Source: Acidimicrobiia bacterium
GTDB lineage: Bacteria > Actinomycetota > Acidimicrobiia > Acidimicrobiales > Poriferisodalaceae
Length of the DNA: 57,577 nucleotides
Assembly (NCBI GenBank): GCA_022826045.1
Contig: JAJDVQ010000101.1
Location: forward strand, 1-57,577
Reading direction: 5' to 3'
The notes under the pieces are model-generated. The model saw only the letters and a list, made by a program, of their open reading frames with translations, did no database searches and was not told the origin of the DNA. Both the position numbers and the translations under genes were made by a program. Of the stretch, positions 28,742 to 36,233 are shown piece by piece (the first letter of the stretch is position 1; every line of letters begins with the position of its first letter).

Positions 28742-31297
28742 TCAGGCGAGGAGTTCGGCGACGGCGAGTTCGGCTATGCGGTCGCTGTCGTAGCCGAGCA
28801 CCTCGGTGAGGATGTCGAAGGTGTGCTCTCCGAGGGTCGGGCCGCCGCAGGTCACCTGCGCCGGGGTGCGAGACAGCGCGAAGCGCGACGCGTCCACGAT
28901 GGTGGTGCCCTGCTTGGCGTGGGGCACCTCGACTTGCTGGCCCCGATGGATCACCTGCGGATCGACGGTGTACTCCGGCGAGTTCTGCACGATGTGCGCG
29001 GCCACGCCGACGTCCTGCAGGCGGTGCATCAGCGCCACGCCGTCCTGTCCCCGGGCCCACCCGGCGATGATCTCGTCGAGCTCGTCGTGGCGCTCATGGC
29101 GCTCCGCCAAGCTCAGGTCGCCCAAGTCGCCACGCCCCATCAGAGCGGCCAGCGACTGCCACTGGGTGTCGTCGACACACGAGATGGCGATCCAGCTGTC
29201 GTCGGGCACGACAGCGTTGAACTGGTCGCTGGCGGCTGTCTGGTAGACGCCCTGGGGTGCGATGTGCCGGTCGCGGTTGCCCACCCGGTGCGCCACCCGG
29301 CCGTTCACCGTGCGGTCGAGCACTGCCGGCGCCAGCAGGTGCAGTGCCGACTCGGCCTGGGACATGTCGATGTACTGGCCCTCGCCGGTGCGGCGCCGGT
29401 GCTCCAGCGCTCCCATCACTGCGGCCACCAGCCAGCGGGGCGAGGTGTAGTCGGTGTAGGCGCCGAACGGCCCGCACGGCGCCCGATCCGGCCAGCCCAC
29501 CGGGTAGAAGAACCCCGAGATCGCCGCGGCCATCGTTCCGAAGCCGGCCAGCATCGCCAGCGGGCCGGTCTGGCCCATCAGGCAGCTCGACGCCATGATC
29601 ACGTCGGGTCGGCGCTCGCGCACCTGCTCCCAGCCCATCCCGAAGCCGGCCATGCCCTTCGGCGAGAACGACTCCACGATCACATCGGCCCAGTCGATGA
29701 GATCCCAGATGACGTCCAACGCGGCCGGCTTGGACATGTCCAGGCAGATGCCCCGCTTGCCAGCGTTCATGTTGTTGTAGAGCGCCGAGTATTCCGGGTC
29801 GCCGATGTCGTCACGGAATGGCTGCAACGAACGGGCCACCTCCAGACGGGTTTCGGACTCCACACGGATGATGTCCGCGCCGTAGTCGGCCAGCACACGC
29901 GCCGCTGCGGGCCCCGCCATCGCCCACATGAAATCGAGCACCTTGACGTTCTCGAGCGGTCGTGCGGTCGAAGCCGTCTGGGCGCTGACATCGGCGCCGG
30001 TGGCCTCGATTCGGGGCCGCGCCCGTACCGGTGCGGCATCGGCAGCGTCCAGCTCGGCCAATACCTCGTCAGTGTGCTGGCCCAGCTTCGGCGGCGGACC
30101 GAGCGGGTGCATCGGCGTGGCACTGAAGCGCGCATAGCGGCCCGGGTAGCGCACCTCGGACGGGCCGCCGTCGCCGTCAGCCAGATCCTGGGCGACGGTC
30201 TCCCAGTACTCACGGGCGGCCAGCTGGTGCGAGTTCACCACCTCGTCGGCCGTCCACACCGGGGTGATCAGCACCCGGCGGCTCATGGCCGCATCCAGCA
30301 GTTCGGCCTTGGTCTTGGTGGCGAAGAAGTCAGCCAGGATCTGCTTCAGCCGGTCGTACTCCGAGATCGGCTCTCGGCCGTCGAGCAGCATCATGGCGTA
30401 CTCGGTCCAGTTCTTGTCGCGGGTGGCCTCGTCGCAGAAGCCTTCCTCGCACACCCAGTCCATGAGGCTCTGCGTGAAGGCACGGAAGCCCGGCCCGAAC
30501 AGGAACGTGACCGACGCATGCCCGTCCTTGCACGGCCACATCAGCTGCACATGCAGGCCCTCCACCAGCACCCCGCCGGCGTGGCGGGTCGGCGGCGTCG
30601 CGCCCAGCGGCGTGGACAGCGCGTACGACTGGCATGCCTGGTTCATGCTCTGCTGGGCCGACATGTCCACGTGCTGGCCGAGACCCGAGACCGTCTGTCG
30701 CTCCCACAGGGCGATCAGCGCAGCTCCCGCAGCCTCGGAGGCTGCGTTGTGGAATGCCTGCGGGAACAGGCCTCCCGTGCGCAGCGGTGCCCGGTCGGAA
30801 TCGCCGGTCATTGCCATGTTCACCGCCGAGGCCTGCAGCGTCAGGTCCGAGACCGCCCAGTCGGCCTTGGGCCCGTCGGCGCCGAACGGCGAGATCGACA
30901 CGTACACCAGCTCGGGATTGATCTCCGACAAGGTGCCGTAGCCCAGCCCAACGGCATCCATCTGGCCCGGGCCGGCCGATTCGATCAGGATGTCGGCCGC
31001 CGCGGCCAGTTCCCGCAGCGTGGCTGCGCCATCGTCGGTCGCCAAGTCCAGCACCACGCTGCGCTTGCCCCGGTTGTAGGCCCAGTGATGCAGCGAACGC
31101 TCGGGGCCCTCGACATCGCCGGCAAAGGGTGCCAAGCGCCGGGCAGACGAGCCCTCGGGCGGCTCCACCGCAATGACATCGGCGCCCATCTGGGCGAGGA
31201 TCGCCCCGCACAGGTGGCCCCGCTCGTCGGTCAGGTCGAGCACCCGGAACGGGCTCAGCATCGAGGCGGTCTCAGAATCACTCGGGGCGTCAAGCAT
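28742..31297 (-). CDS. double-domain CaiB/BaiF family III CoA-transferase (paralogue 1)
   Basis: The start chosen is ATG 31297, since TGAAAT lies 6 bases upstream; GTG 31303 is possible. Two CaiB/BaiF domains lie in one chain of 851 residues. Domain 1 (about 15-400) has RVLDLTDERGHLCGAILAQMGADVI, SDLTLQASA (its Asp at the position of the catalytic aspartate) and GLGQHVDMSAQQ. Domain 2 (about 440-840) has VKVLDFMWAMAGPAAARVLADYGADIIRVE and GEGQYIDMSQAES, but GFGTMAAAISG where an aspartate is expected. I infer one active site per chain. Family III enzymes move CoA between carboxylic acids. A close paralogue lies at 36.2-38.8 kb. Confidence 0.9.
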   Translation of the reverse strand: MLDAPSDSETASMLSPFRVLDLTDERGHLCGAILAQMGADVIAVEPPEGSSARRLAPFAGDVEGPERSLHHWAYNRGKRSVVLDLATDDGAATLRELAAAADILIESAGPGQMDAVGLGYGTLSEINPELVYVSISPFGADGPKADWAVSDLTLQASAVNMAMTGDSDRAPLRTGGLFPQAFHNAASEAAGAALIALWERQTVSGLGQHVDMSAQQSMNQACQSYALSTPLGATPPTRHAGGVLVEGLHVQLMWPCKDGHASVTFLFGPGFRAFTQSLMDWVCEEGFCDEATRDKNWTEYAMMLLDGREPISEYDRLKQILADFFATKTKAELLDAAMSRRVLITPVWTADEVVNSHQLAAREYWETVAQDLADGDGGPSEVRYPGRYARFSATPMHPLGPPPKLGQHTDEVLAELDAADAAPVRARPRIEATGADVSAQTASTARPLENVKVLDFMWAMAGPAAARVLADYGADIIRVESETRLEVARSLQPFRDDIGDPEYSALYNNMNAGKRGICLDMSKPAALDVIWDLIDWADVIVESFSPKGMAGFGMGWEQVRERRPDVIMASSCLMGQTGPLAMLAGFGTMAAAISGFFYPVGWPDRAPCGPFGAYTDYTSPRWLVAAVMGALEHRRRTGEGQYIDMSQAESALHLLAPAVLDRTVNGRVAHRVGNRDRHIAPQGVYQTAASDQFNAVVPDDSWIAISCVDDTQWQSLAALMGRGDLGDLSLAERHERHDELDEIIAGWARGQDGVALMHRLQDVGVAAHIVQNSPEYTVDPQVIHRGQQVEVPHAKQGTTIVDASRFALSRTPAQVTCGGPTLGEHTFDILTEVLGYDSDRIAELAVAELLA

Positions 31298-31364
31298 CCG
31301 CACATTTCAGCACGGACGCGCCCGGCGGTTCGCTTGTTCTGGGCGTTCGTCGCTATGTCTCTGG

Positions 31365-32513
31365 TCACGGCCAGAGTTCGTTCGAGCCAAGCGCGTGGTG
31401 CAGCTCCGGCATTGCCCACACGTCGATGCCGTCTTCGGTGCGGAAGGATCGCTGGCCGCGGTACGCCAGGATGCGACGCCGCAGCCCCGGCAACTCCGCC
31501 AACGCTCGCAGCCCCTTGAGCATGGCGGTGTTGTAGCGCTGCGAAGCCTTGACTTCGATGGCCAGATGCTCGCCGTCTCGGGTGAGCACGAAGTCGACCT
31601 CTGCGGCCGATTCGGATGCCGCCCAGTAGCCGATGTCGTCGAAGAGGTGCTGATGCTCGTTGTGCGCTCGCAGCAGACCGAGCACCCAGCCCTCGACCAG
31701 AGCGCCCCGCTCTTCCGCCGCGACAGGACCGAGCTGCCGCTTGACGGCCCTCACCAGGCCCGGGTCGGCCCAGTACAGCTTCGGCCGTCGCCGCTCTCGC
31801 ACCTTCAGCTTGGCTTCGAACGCCGACAAGCGAACCGTCAGCAGCGTGTCTTCGAGAATCTCCAAATAGCCGTTGACCGTCGTTCGTGTCACCCCGGCGT
31901 CTCGCGCAATCGATGCCGCATTGACGGTTTGGCCATGCATCAGCGCGGCCACCGGCAGGAACCGGACGAATCCCGACAGGTTTCGCACCGCCGCCTCAGC
32001 GCGGATCTCCTCGCGCAGGTACAGCTGCGTGTAGCTCGCCAGCACTTCGCGGCGGTCCGATGCCGACCACACCAGCGGGATCGTGCCGTAGGCGAGCGCT
32101 TCGTCGAGATCGAAATCGTCGCCGAGCTCGGCCGGCGTGAAGGGGTGCATCGACCGGCGCAGGGCGCGTCCGGCGAGCAGGTTGGCTCCGGCCGACTTGA
32201 GCTTGCGAGCGCTCGAGCCCAGCAGGGCGAATCGCAGGCCGCGATCTTCGATCTGGCGGTGCACTTCGTTGAGCAGGCTCGGTATGCGCTGCACCTCGTC
32301 CACCACCACCCAATCGCCCGGCCCGACTCCCGACAGCACATGGCCGAACAGCCCCGGATCTGCCAGCAGGTCGGTGAACAGAGCTTCGTCGAGCAGGTCC
32401 AAGCGCATCGCATCGCGCAAGGCGTGCCGCGCCCAAGTGCTCTTGCCCACACCCCGCATTCCCAGCAAGAAGAAGCTCCGGTCGGGAACCTGCGCCAGAC
32501 GCATGTACTGCAT
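31365..32513 (-). CDS. AAA_14 ATPase with DUF4143 nuclease-like domain (copy 2)
   Basis: The 382-residue protein starts at ATG 32513; TATTTT lies 7 bases before it and no clear ribosome binding site is present. Walker A is GMRGVGKST (18-26), Walker B WVVVDEVQRIP (Asp72, Glu73), and sensor LLGSSARKL. A helix-turn-helix-like stretch lies near 195-220 (VNAASIARDAGVTRTTVNGYLEIL). The DUF4143 PD-(D/E)XK-like triad is Asp307 (EVDFVL), Glu320 and Lys322 (IEVKAS). The gene is flanked on both sides by copies of an 83-bp piece of the neighbouring CoA-transferase 5' end, a sign of local insertion or rearrangement. Confidence 0.9.
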   Translation of the reverse strand: MQYMRLAQVPDRSFFLLGMRGVGKSTWARHALRDAMRLDLLDEALFTDLLADPGLFGHVLSGVGPGDWVVVDEVQRIPSLLNEVHRQIEDRGLRFALLGSSARKLKSAGANLLAGRALRRSMHPFTPAELGDDFDLDEALAYGTIPLVWSASDRREVLASYTQLYLREEIRAEAAVRNLSGFVRFLPVAALMHGQTVNAASIARDAGVTRTTVNGYLEILEDTLLTVRLSAFEAKLKVRERRRPKLYWADPGLVRAVKRQLGPVAAEERGALVEGWVLGLLRAHNEHQHLFDDIGYWAASESAAEVDFVLTRDGEHLAIEVKASQRYNTAMLKGLRALAELPGLRRRILAYRGQRSFRTEDGIDVWAMPELHHALGSNELWP

Positions 32514-32528
32514 CTGCCCAAAAATAGA

Positions 32529-32559
32529 CGAAAAATGACTACTAGCTATTCACTTTTCG
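32529..32559. promoter_or_regulatory. dyad upstream of AAA_14 copy 2
   Basis: CGAAAAATGACTA (32529-32541) and TATTCACTTTTCG (32547-32559) are inverted with 11 of 13 matching positions around CTAGC. The dyad sits just upstream of the proposed -10 (TATTTT, minus strand of 32521-32526). Confidence 0.6.
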
Positions 32560-32584
32560 GAACAGCGCAGGATGCCGCGTGCAG

Positions 32585-32667
32585 CCATCTGAGCGAGGAT
32601 CGCCCCGCACAGGTGGCACCGTTCGTCGGTCAGGTCCAGCACCCGGAACGGGCTCACCATCGAGGCG
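32585..32667 (-). pseudogene. remnant of a CoA-transferase 5' end (83-bp direct repeat)
   Basis: This segment matches 31186-31268, inside the N-terminal codons of the CoA-transferase, at 78 of 83 bases in the same orientation. It translates as MVSPFRVLDLTDERCHLCGAILAQM before losing the frame. The two copies are 1399 bases apart and bracket AAA_14 copy 2. No further homology continues to either side. Confidence 0.75.
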
Positions 32668-32829
32668 CTGCTGTGCGAACTCGCCCGCGGGCCGCGGCTG
32701 CGTGCTACGTCGAGCCGTTCGTGAACCCAGCGTCGACCCGCACCCACCGCGCCCAAGCCGCAACTGCTGCGAGCGCCGCCGGTCCCGCGACGCGTCGCGT
32801 CCGCCGGCCGCGCGAGGAGTGAGCTTGCT

Positions 32830-33040
32830 ATGACCCCCCCCCCCCCCGGAGTTTCGCGAGGCATAACACGACGTAGCTCTCGCCACCGTCGGCGGGTTGC
32901 AGCCGTGGTGGCGCTGGCCGCCGCCGCGGCAGTGCTGGCGCCGATCGCCACGAGCCCGTCCGCAGCACAGTCCACCGGCGCCAACGGCGGCGGCGTAGTG
33001 GTCATCGCGAACGGCTGGTCGCCGCCCGATGTAGGCGCAC
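32830..33040 (+). pseudogene. 5' fragment of a secreted cell-wall-binding-repeat protein
   Basis: ATG 32830 follows GAGGAG. The product starts MTPPPPG, continues with a positive stretch (RRSSRHRRR), a hydrophobic core (VAAVVALAAAAAVLAPIA) and a cleavage site near SAAQS. Then comes GGVVVIANGWSPPDVG, which matches the first cell-wall-binding repeat (PF04122 type). After that the sequence becomes a transposase in another frame, so only the signal peptide and about 20 mature residues survive. Codons 2-6 are made by a run of 14 C (32834-32847). Confidence 0.65.
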
Positions 33041-33352
33041 CCGCGGCTCGAGCTCGCGTGGGAAGCGCTCGGCGAGCTGCACGGCCTCTATCTCGCCAAG
33101 GACCGAAAAGGCGCTCTCGCCGCCCTGGACCGGTTCGCCGACATCTACGGCACCGGCCAGATACCCGAGTTCAGCGACGTCGCCGACACGTTCCTGGCCT
33201 GGCACGAACAGATCCTCGACTGGCACCGCGCCGGGCGGCCCCCCAACGGCCGCATCGAGGGCACCAACAACCTGCTCCAGGTCCTGCGCCGCAAAGCCCA
33301 CGGCTCCGCCAACCACGCCAACTTCGAAGCCCGCGGCATCCTCACCACATAA
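33038..33352 (+). mobile_element. ISL3-family transposase, C-terminal fragment
   Basis: The frame ending at TAA 33350-33352 reads ELAWEALGELHGLYLAKDR, then ILDWHRAGRPPNGRIEGTNN, LLQVLRRKAHGSANHANF and EARGILTT. This is the conserved end of ISL3 transposases, including the final catalytic Glu region (RIEGTNN). The N-terminal three quarters are missing, so the element is dead. It joins the cell-wall-binding fragment near 33038. Confidence 0.85.
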
Positions 33353-33687
33353 CCTCACACCGCCGAGCCCAGCAGGCCGCGTCCCAAGAAAACGCGAAGG
33401 CTCAATAGAATTCGAACGCTTCGCCGAACGCTTACTTGAGCTACAGGGGAAGCTGCATTCAACACATAGCGTCTTCGCCGACGGCTGAGAGCACCGGGCC
33501 GTCCTGCGCAATTCGTCTATGGCGTTTGGCTATGGGAATACCGCCGATGCTACTGCCCAATGAGCACCCTCGGCCTCGGTGCCGCCGTCAGGAACCCCGA
33601 TGCGGAGCCAACCCTCGACACGGCACACGGTTGAGTTCGCTGCATATCGAGCGCTATGGCTAGTCGAGGCTGGTGACGGCAGAGTGG
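33353..33687. other. gene-free stretch after the ISL3 fragment
   Basis: A possible right end of the IS lies at 33383-33403 (CCCAAGAAAACGCGAAGGCTC), resembling ISL3 termini that read GAGCC...CGCGTTTTC on the other strand. No partner left end is seen. The rest shows no convincing gene or structure. Confidence 0.35.
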
Positions 33688-33924
33688 CTACGCCGGCTCG
33701 GTGCCCTCTTGCGCCCAGAACTCTCGCAGGCGTTCTCGGTCGCGCTCGTACCGCTCCGCCCGCTCCTCGATCTCCTGCATGAGGGCATCGAACTCTTCGC
33801 GAGTAGGCGGCGTCGAGCGAATCGGTGTGAGCTCTGAGGCGGGCACCGTCACGAAGCGCGGCGTGCGTTTCGGGAATCGCCGCGGGAATCTCGACCGGCT
33901 CGGCTCATTGGGCTCGGTGGTCAT
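33688..33924 (-). CDS. small basic-to-acidic hypothetical protein, 78 residues
   Basis: ATG 33924 is preceded by GGAGGTG at close spacing, which supports a real start. The N-terminal half is basic and Pro-rich (SRFPRRFPKRTPRF), and the C-terminal half is a charged helix (REEFDALMQEIEERAERYERDRERLREFW). I do not recognise a family. Its size, its position beside HicAB and IS debris, and an inverted repeat upstream would fit an antitoxin or regulator, without direct evidence. Confidence 0.5.
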   Translation of the reverse strand: MTTEPNEPSRSRFPRRFPKRTPRFVTVPASELTPIRSTPPTREEFDALMQEIEERAERYERDRERLREFWAQEGTEPA

Positions 33925-34028
33925 GACACCTCCGTTGGCGACGGGCTCAGTTGGCCGTGCGCCGCCTCGTAGTCGCCGACACCATTCGAGAGCATCCGGA
34001 CGATATCGAACATAGCAAGTGGGCGGGA

Positions 34029-34061
34029 TTCTCACTCGGGCGACGATGAGTTGAGAATCGG
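34029..34061. repeat. inverted repeat upstream of the 78-residue gene
   Basis: GATTCTCACTC (34029-34039) and GAGTTGAGAATC (34050-34061) pair with a single-base bulge around a 10-base loop, between the divergent small gene and hicA. Confidence 0.5.
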
Positions 34062-34119
34062 CACCACGGCTTGGGTGCGTCGATTGCGGCACACATTCAG
34101 CGACAGCAACACTGGCACG

Positions 34120-34141
34120 CAACATATGTGTTGTGTAGCGT
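34120..34141 (+). promoter_or_regulatory. hicAB promoter with operator palindrome
   Basis: CAACATATGTGTTG (34120-34133) has 5-bp palindromic arms (CAACA/TGTTG). TAGCGT at 34136-34141 is followed by 6 bases and the GTG start of hicA. The palindrome would cover the region just upstream of the -10, fitting HicB autorepression. Confidence 0.6.
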
Positions 34142-34147
34142 GTACGG

Positions 34148-34336
34148 GTGAACGCAGGCGAGCTCCGACGTTGGCTGAAAAAGCAGGGCTGTACCTTCGA
34201 GACGCACAAGGGAGGCAGCGGACACCTCACGGTACGGCTCGGCAAACGCACCAGCCAGCTCCCGATGCACGGCGGACGCAAGGAACTCGGCCGTGGACTC
34301 GTCGCCAAGATCAAGAAGGACCTCGGACTGAACTGA
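34148..34336 (+). CDS. hicA: HicA toxin
   Basis: The 62-residue protein starts at GTG 34148, apparently leaderless. The HicA double-stranded-RNA-binding-like fold is clear: ELRRWLKKQGCTFETHKGGSGHLTVRLGKR with the catalytic His in GSGH, then GRKELGRGLVAKIKKDLGL. HicA toxins cut mRNA. TGA overlaps the next ATG (TGATG), giving toxin-first order, which is usual for hicAB. Confidence 0.93.
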   Translation: MNAGELRRWLKKQGCTFETHKGGSGHLTVRLGKRTSQLPMHGGRKELGRGLVAKIKKDLGLN

Positions 34337-34755
34337 TGCTCACCTACCCGATCGATCTCATCGACGACGAAGGCACCGTGCTGGTGACCTCGCCCGATTT
34401 CCCCGAGCTGACCACCTACGGCGACGACCGAGACGAAGCAGTCGCCCGCGCAGCCGATGCCATCGAGGAGGCCATCGCCGCCCGCATCGCCAACCGGGAA
34501 GCCATTCCGACACCGTCGCAAGGGCACCTGTGCGTGACCTTGCCGACGCTCACCGCAGTCAAGGTTCTGCTCCACCAGCGAATGCGGGCAGAAGGCGTCA
34601 CCAAGACCGAACTCGCCCGCCGCCTCGGATGGCACCTGCCCCAAGTCGACCGCGTCCTGGACATCAATCACCATTCCCGACTCGACCGGATGGACGCTGC
34701 GCTCAGCGCATTCGACTGCCGCCTGACCGTGAAGACCAAGAGCGTCGCTTGCTGA
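34336..34755 (+). CDS. hicB: HicB antitoxin
   Basis: The 139-residue protein has the HicB partial RNase-H-like fold (YPIDLIDDEGTVLVTSPDFPELTTYGDDRDEAVARAADAIEEAI) followed by a C-terminal helix-turn-helix (GVTKTELARRLGWHLPQVDRVLDINHHSRLDRMDAAL). That second domain is the DNA-binding part for autoregulation. The ATG overlaps the hicA stop. Confidence 0.93.
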   Translation: MLTYPIDLIDDEGTVLVTSPDFPELTTYGDDRDEAVARAADAIEEAIAARIANREAIPTPSQGHLCVTLPTLTAVKVLLHQRMRAEGVTKTELARRLGWHLPQVDRVLDINHHSRLDRMDAALSAFDCRLTVKTKSVAC

Positions 34756-34769
34756 TTGCGGTTGGCGGT

Positions 34770-36056
34770 TCAGGGGCGGAGCGTGGTGAGGGGCGCGATG
34801 GCGATGCCGTCGGGAGTCTGGTAGGCGTGGCCGAAGGCGGTGATGACGATGAGGCGTGCGGGTTCGCCGCGTCGGGCGGTGTCGATGCGTGAACGCACGG
34901 CGCGCAGCGATTCGGTGGCGGCGTTGATCGCCGCGGCACCGCCGAGTTTGATCTCCACGGCAGCCCACTGGCCGTCGAGTCCCTCGATGATGGCGTCTGC
35001 TTCGAGGCCGCTGTCGTCGCCGTAGTAGGACACGCGGGCGTCTGCGGCCTGGGCGTAGACGCGCAGATCTCGCAGCGCCATGGATTCGAACAGCAGGCCC
35101 ATCGCCTCGACGTCGCGGGCGACTGACGCAGGCGAGGCCCCGATGGCTGCGACGGCGAGCGCGGGGTCGGCGAAGTACCGCTTAGGGGTTCTGCGCAGGC
35201 GGGTCGCCGAGCGCAGGTGGACCGCCCACGCCGGCAGCGGCTCGATGACGAACATGCGTGCCAGCTCTTCGAGGTACGCAGCGACAGTCGAGCGCGCCGG
35301 CTCGCTGCCCCACGCCTCAGCGACGTCCGCCTGAAGGGTTGCCGTGGTGGCGGTGGTGGCCTCGTTGCGGGCCAGCGACGCCAGCAGCGCGCCCACCAGC
35401 AGCGGGCTGCGGCGCACGCCCGCGACCCGCGCGATGTCGACCCGGGCAATGTCGCCGAGATAGTCGCGCAGCCGAGACTGCGCGGCACCCGCTCGCAAGC
35501 TGACCATGCGCGGCCATCCGCCGCGGCAGATGAGCTCAGCCACGCCCGCCAGAGTGGCGCCGACATCTGGGGCGCGGCACTGCTCGCCCGCCATCAAGCC
35601 GGCCAGAGAGATCGCGCCGGCAGAGTCGCCGGACTCCCACAGCGACATCGGGCGCATCCGCACGCGGGCCACCCGCCCCGCCCCGGAGTGCTCGGTGATG
35701 TCATCGGGCGGATTCTGCGAGCCGGTGAGCAGAAAGTGCCCCACCCCGCCGCGGCGGTCACAGGCGTGGCGCATCGGGTTCCAGATGCCCCGCGCCAGCT
35801 GCCACTCGTCAAGCAGCCGCGGCTCGTCGCCGTCGAGCAGCGAGCCAGGGTCGAGCTCGGCCGCGACGCGCACCGCCTCGGAATCGTCCAAGGTGACCTG
35901 GCTGCGGGCGAACCGCTGCCCAGTCCACGTCTTGCCGCACCCACGCGGACCCTCGATCAGCACCGCCGGCGACGAGCCCAGCGCAGCAGCGACTTCGCGG
36001 TCCACCACACGCGGCCGATACCGCGGATTCGGCGGCGGGTCCTGCGCTTCGTCCAT
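34770..36056 (-). CDS. AAA_14 ATPase with DUF4143 nuclease-like domain (copy 3)
   Basis: The 428-residue protein starts at ATG 36056. Walker A is GPRGCGKT (36-43), Walker B PRLLDEWQLA (Asp83, Glu84), sensor LLTGSQNPPDD. The DUF4143 triad is Asp354 (EADAII), Glu368 and Lys370 (AVEIKLGG). It differs from copies 1 and 2 in having DEWQ rather than DEVQ, so it is a separate lineage and not a recent duplicate. A run of nine G (C at 36059-36067) sits where the ribosome binding site should be. Confidence 0.9.
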   Translation of the reverse strand: MDEAQDPPPNPRYRPRVVDREVAAALGSSPAVLIEGPRGCGKTWTGQRFARSQVTLDDSEAVRVAAELDPGSLLDGDEPRLLDEWQLARGIWNPMRHACDRRGGVGHFLLTGSQNPPDDITEHSGAGRVARVRMRPMSLWESGDSAGAISLAGLMAGEQCRAPDVGATLAGVAELICRGGWPRMVSLRAGAAQSRLRDYLGDIARVDIARVAGVRRSPLLVGALLASLARNEATTATTATLQADVAEAWGSEPARSTVAAYLEELARMFVIEPLPAWAVHLRSATRLRRTPKRYFADPALAVAAIGASPASVARDVEAMGLLFESMALRDLRVYAQAADARVSYYGDDSGLEADAIIEGLDGQWAAVEIKLGGAAAINAATESLRAVRSRIDTARRGEPARLIVITAFGHAYQTPDGIAIAPLTTLRP

Positions 36057-36155
36057 CGCCCCCCCCCTGTCTGGTCTGTCGCCACAGCGAACGGTCCGAG
36101 CCCTTTGGCCCGGGCAGTTCGAGACTGCATTTCTCAGCTATTTCAGACTACAGTA

Positions 36156-36193
36156 TTCAGATTCTCTGAACTACATATTTCAGATGTTCTGAA
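36156..36193. promoter_or_regulatory. two tandem 15-bp palindromes upstream of AAA_14 copy 3
   Basis: TTCAGATTCTCTGAA (36156-36170) and TTCAGATGTTCTGAA (36179-36193) have identical arms and lie 23 bp apart centre to centre, in an AT-rich stretch. A half site TTTCAGA lies at 36141-36147. Confidence 0.7.
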
Positions 36194-36233
36194 CTGCAAA
36201 AACCTAACGGCGGCTCGGCACCGTGTGACGCAG

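Noticed and set aside
28823..31519. 898-codon open frame on the plus strand
   Set aside because: It is the antisense of the CoA-transferase and shows only His/Arg/Gly-rich sequence typical of high-GC shadow frames.
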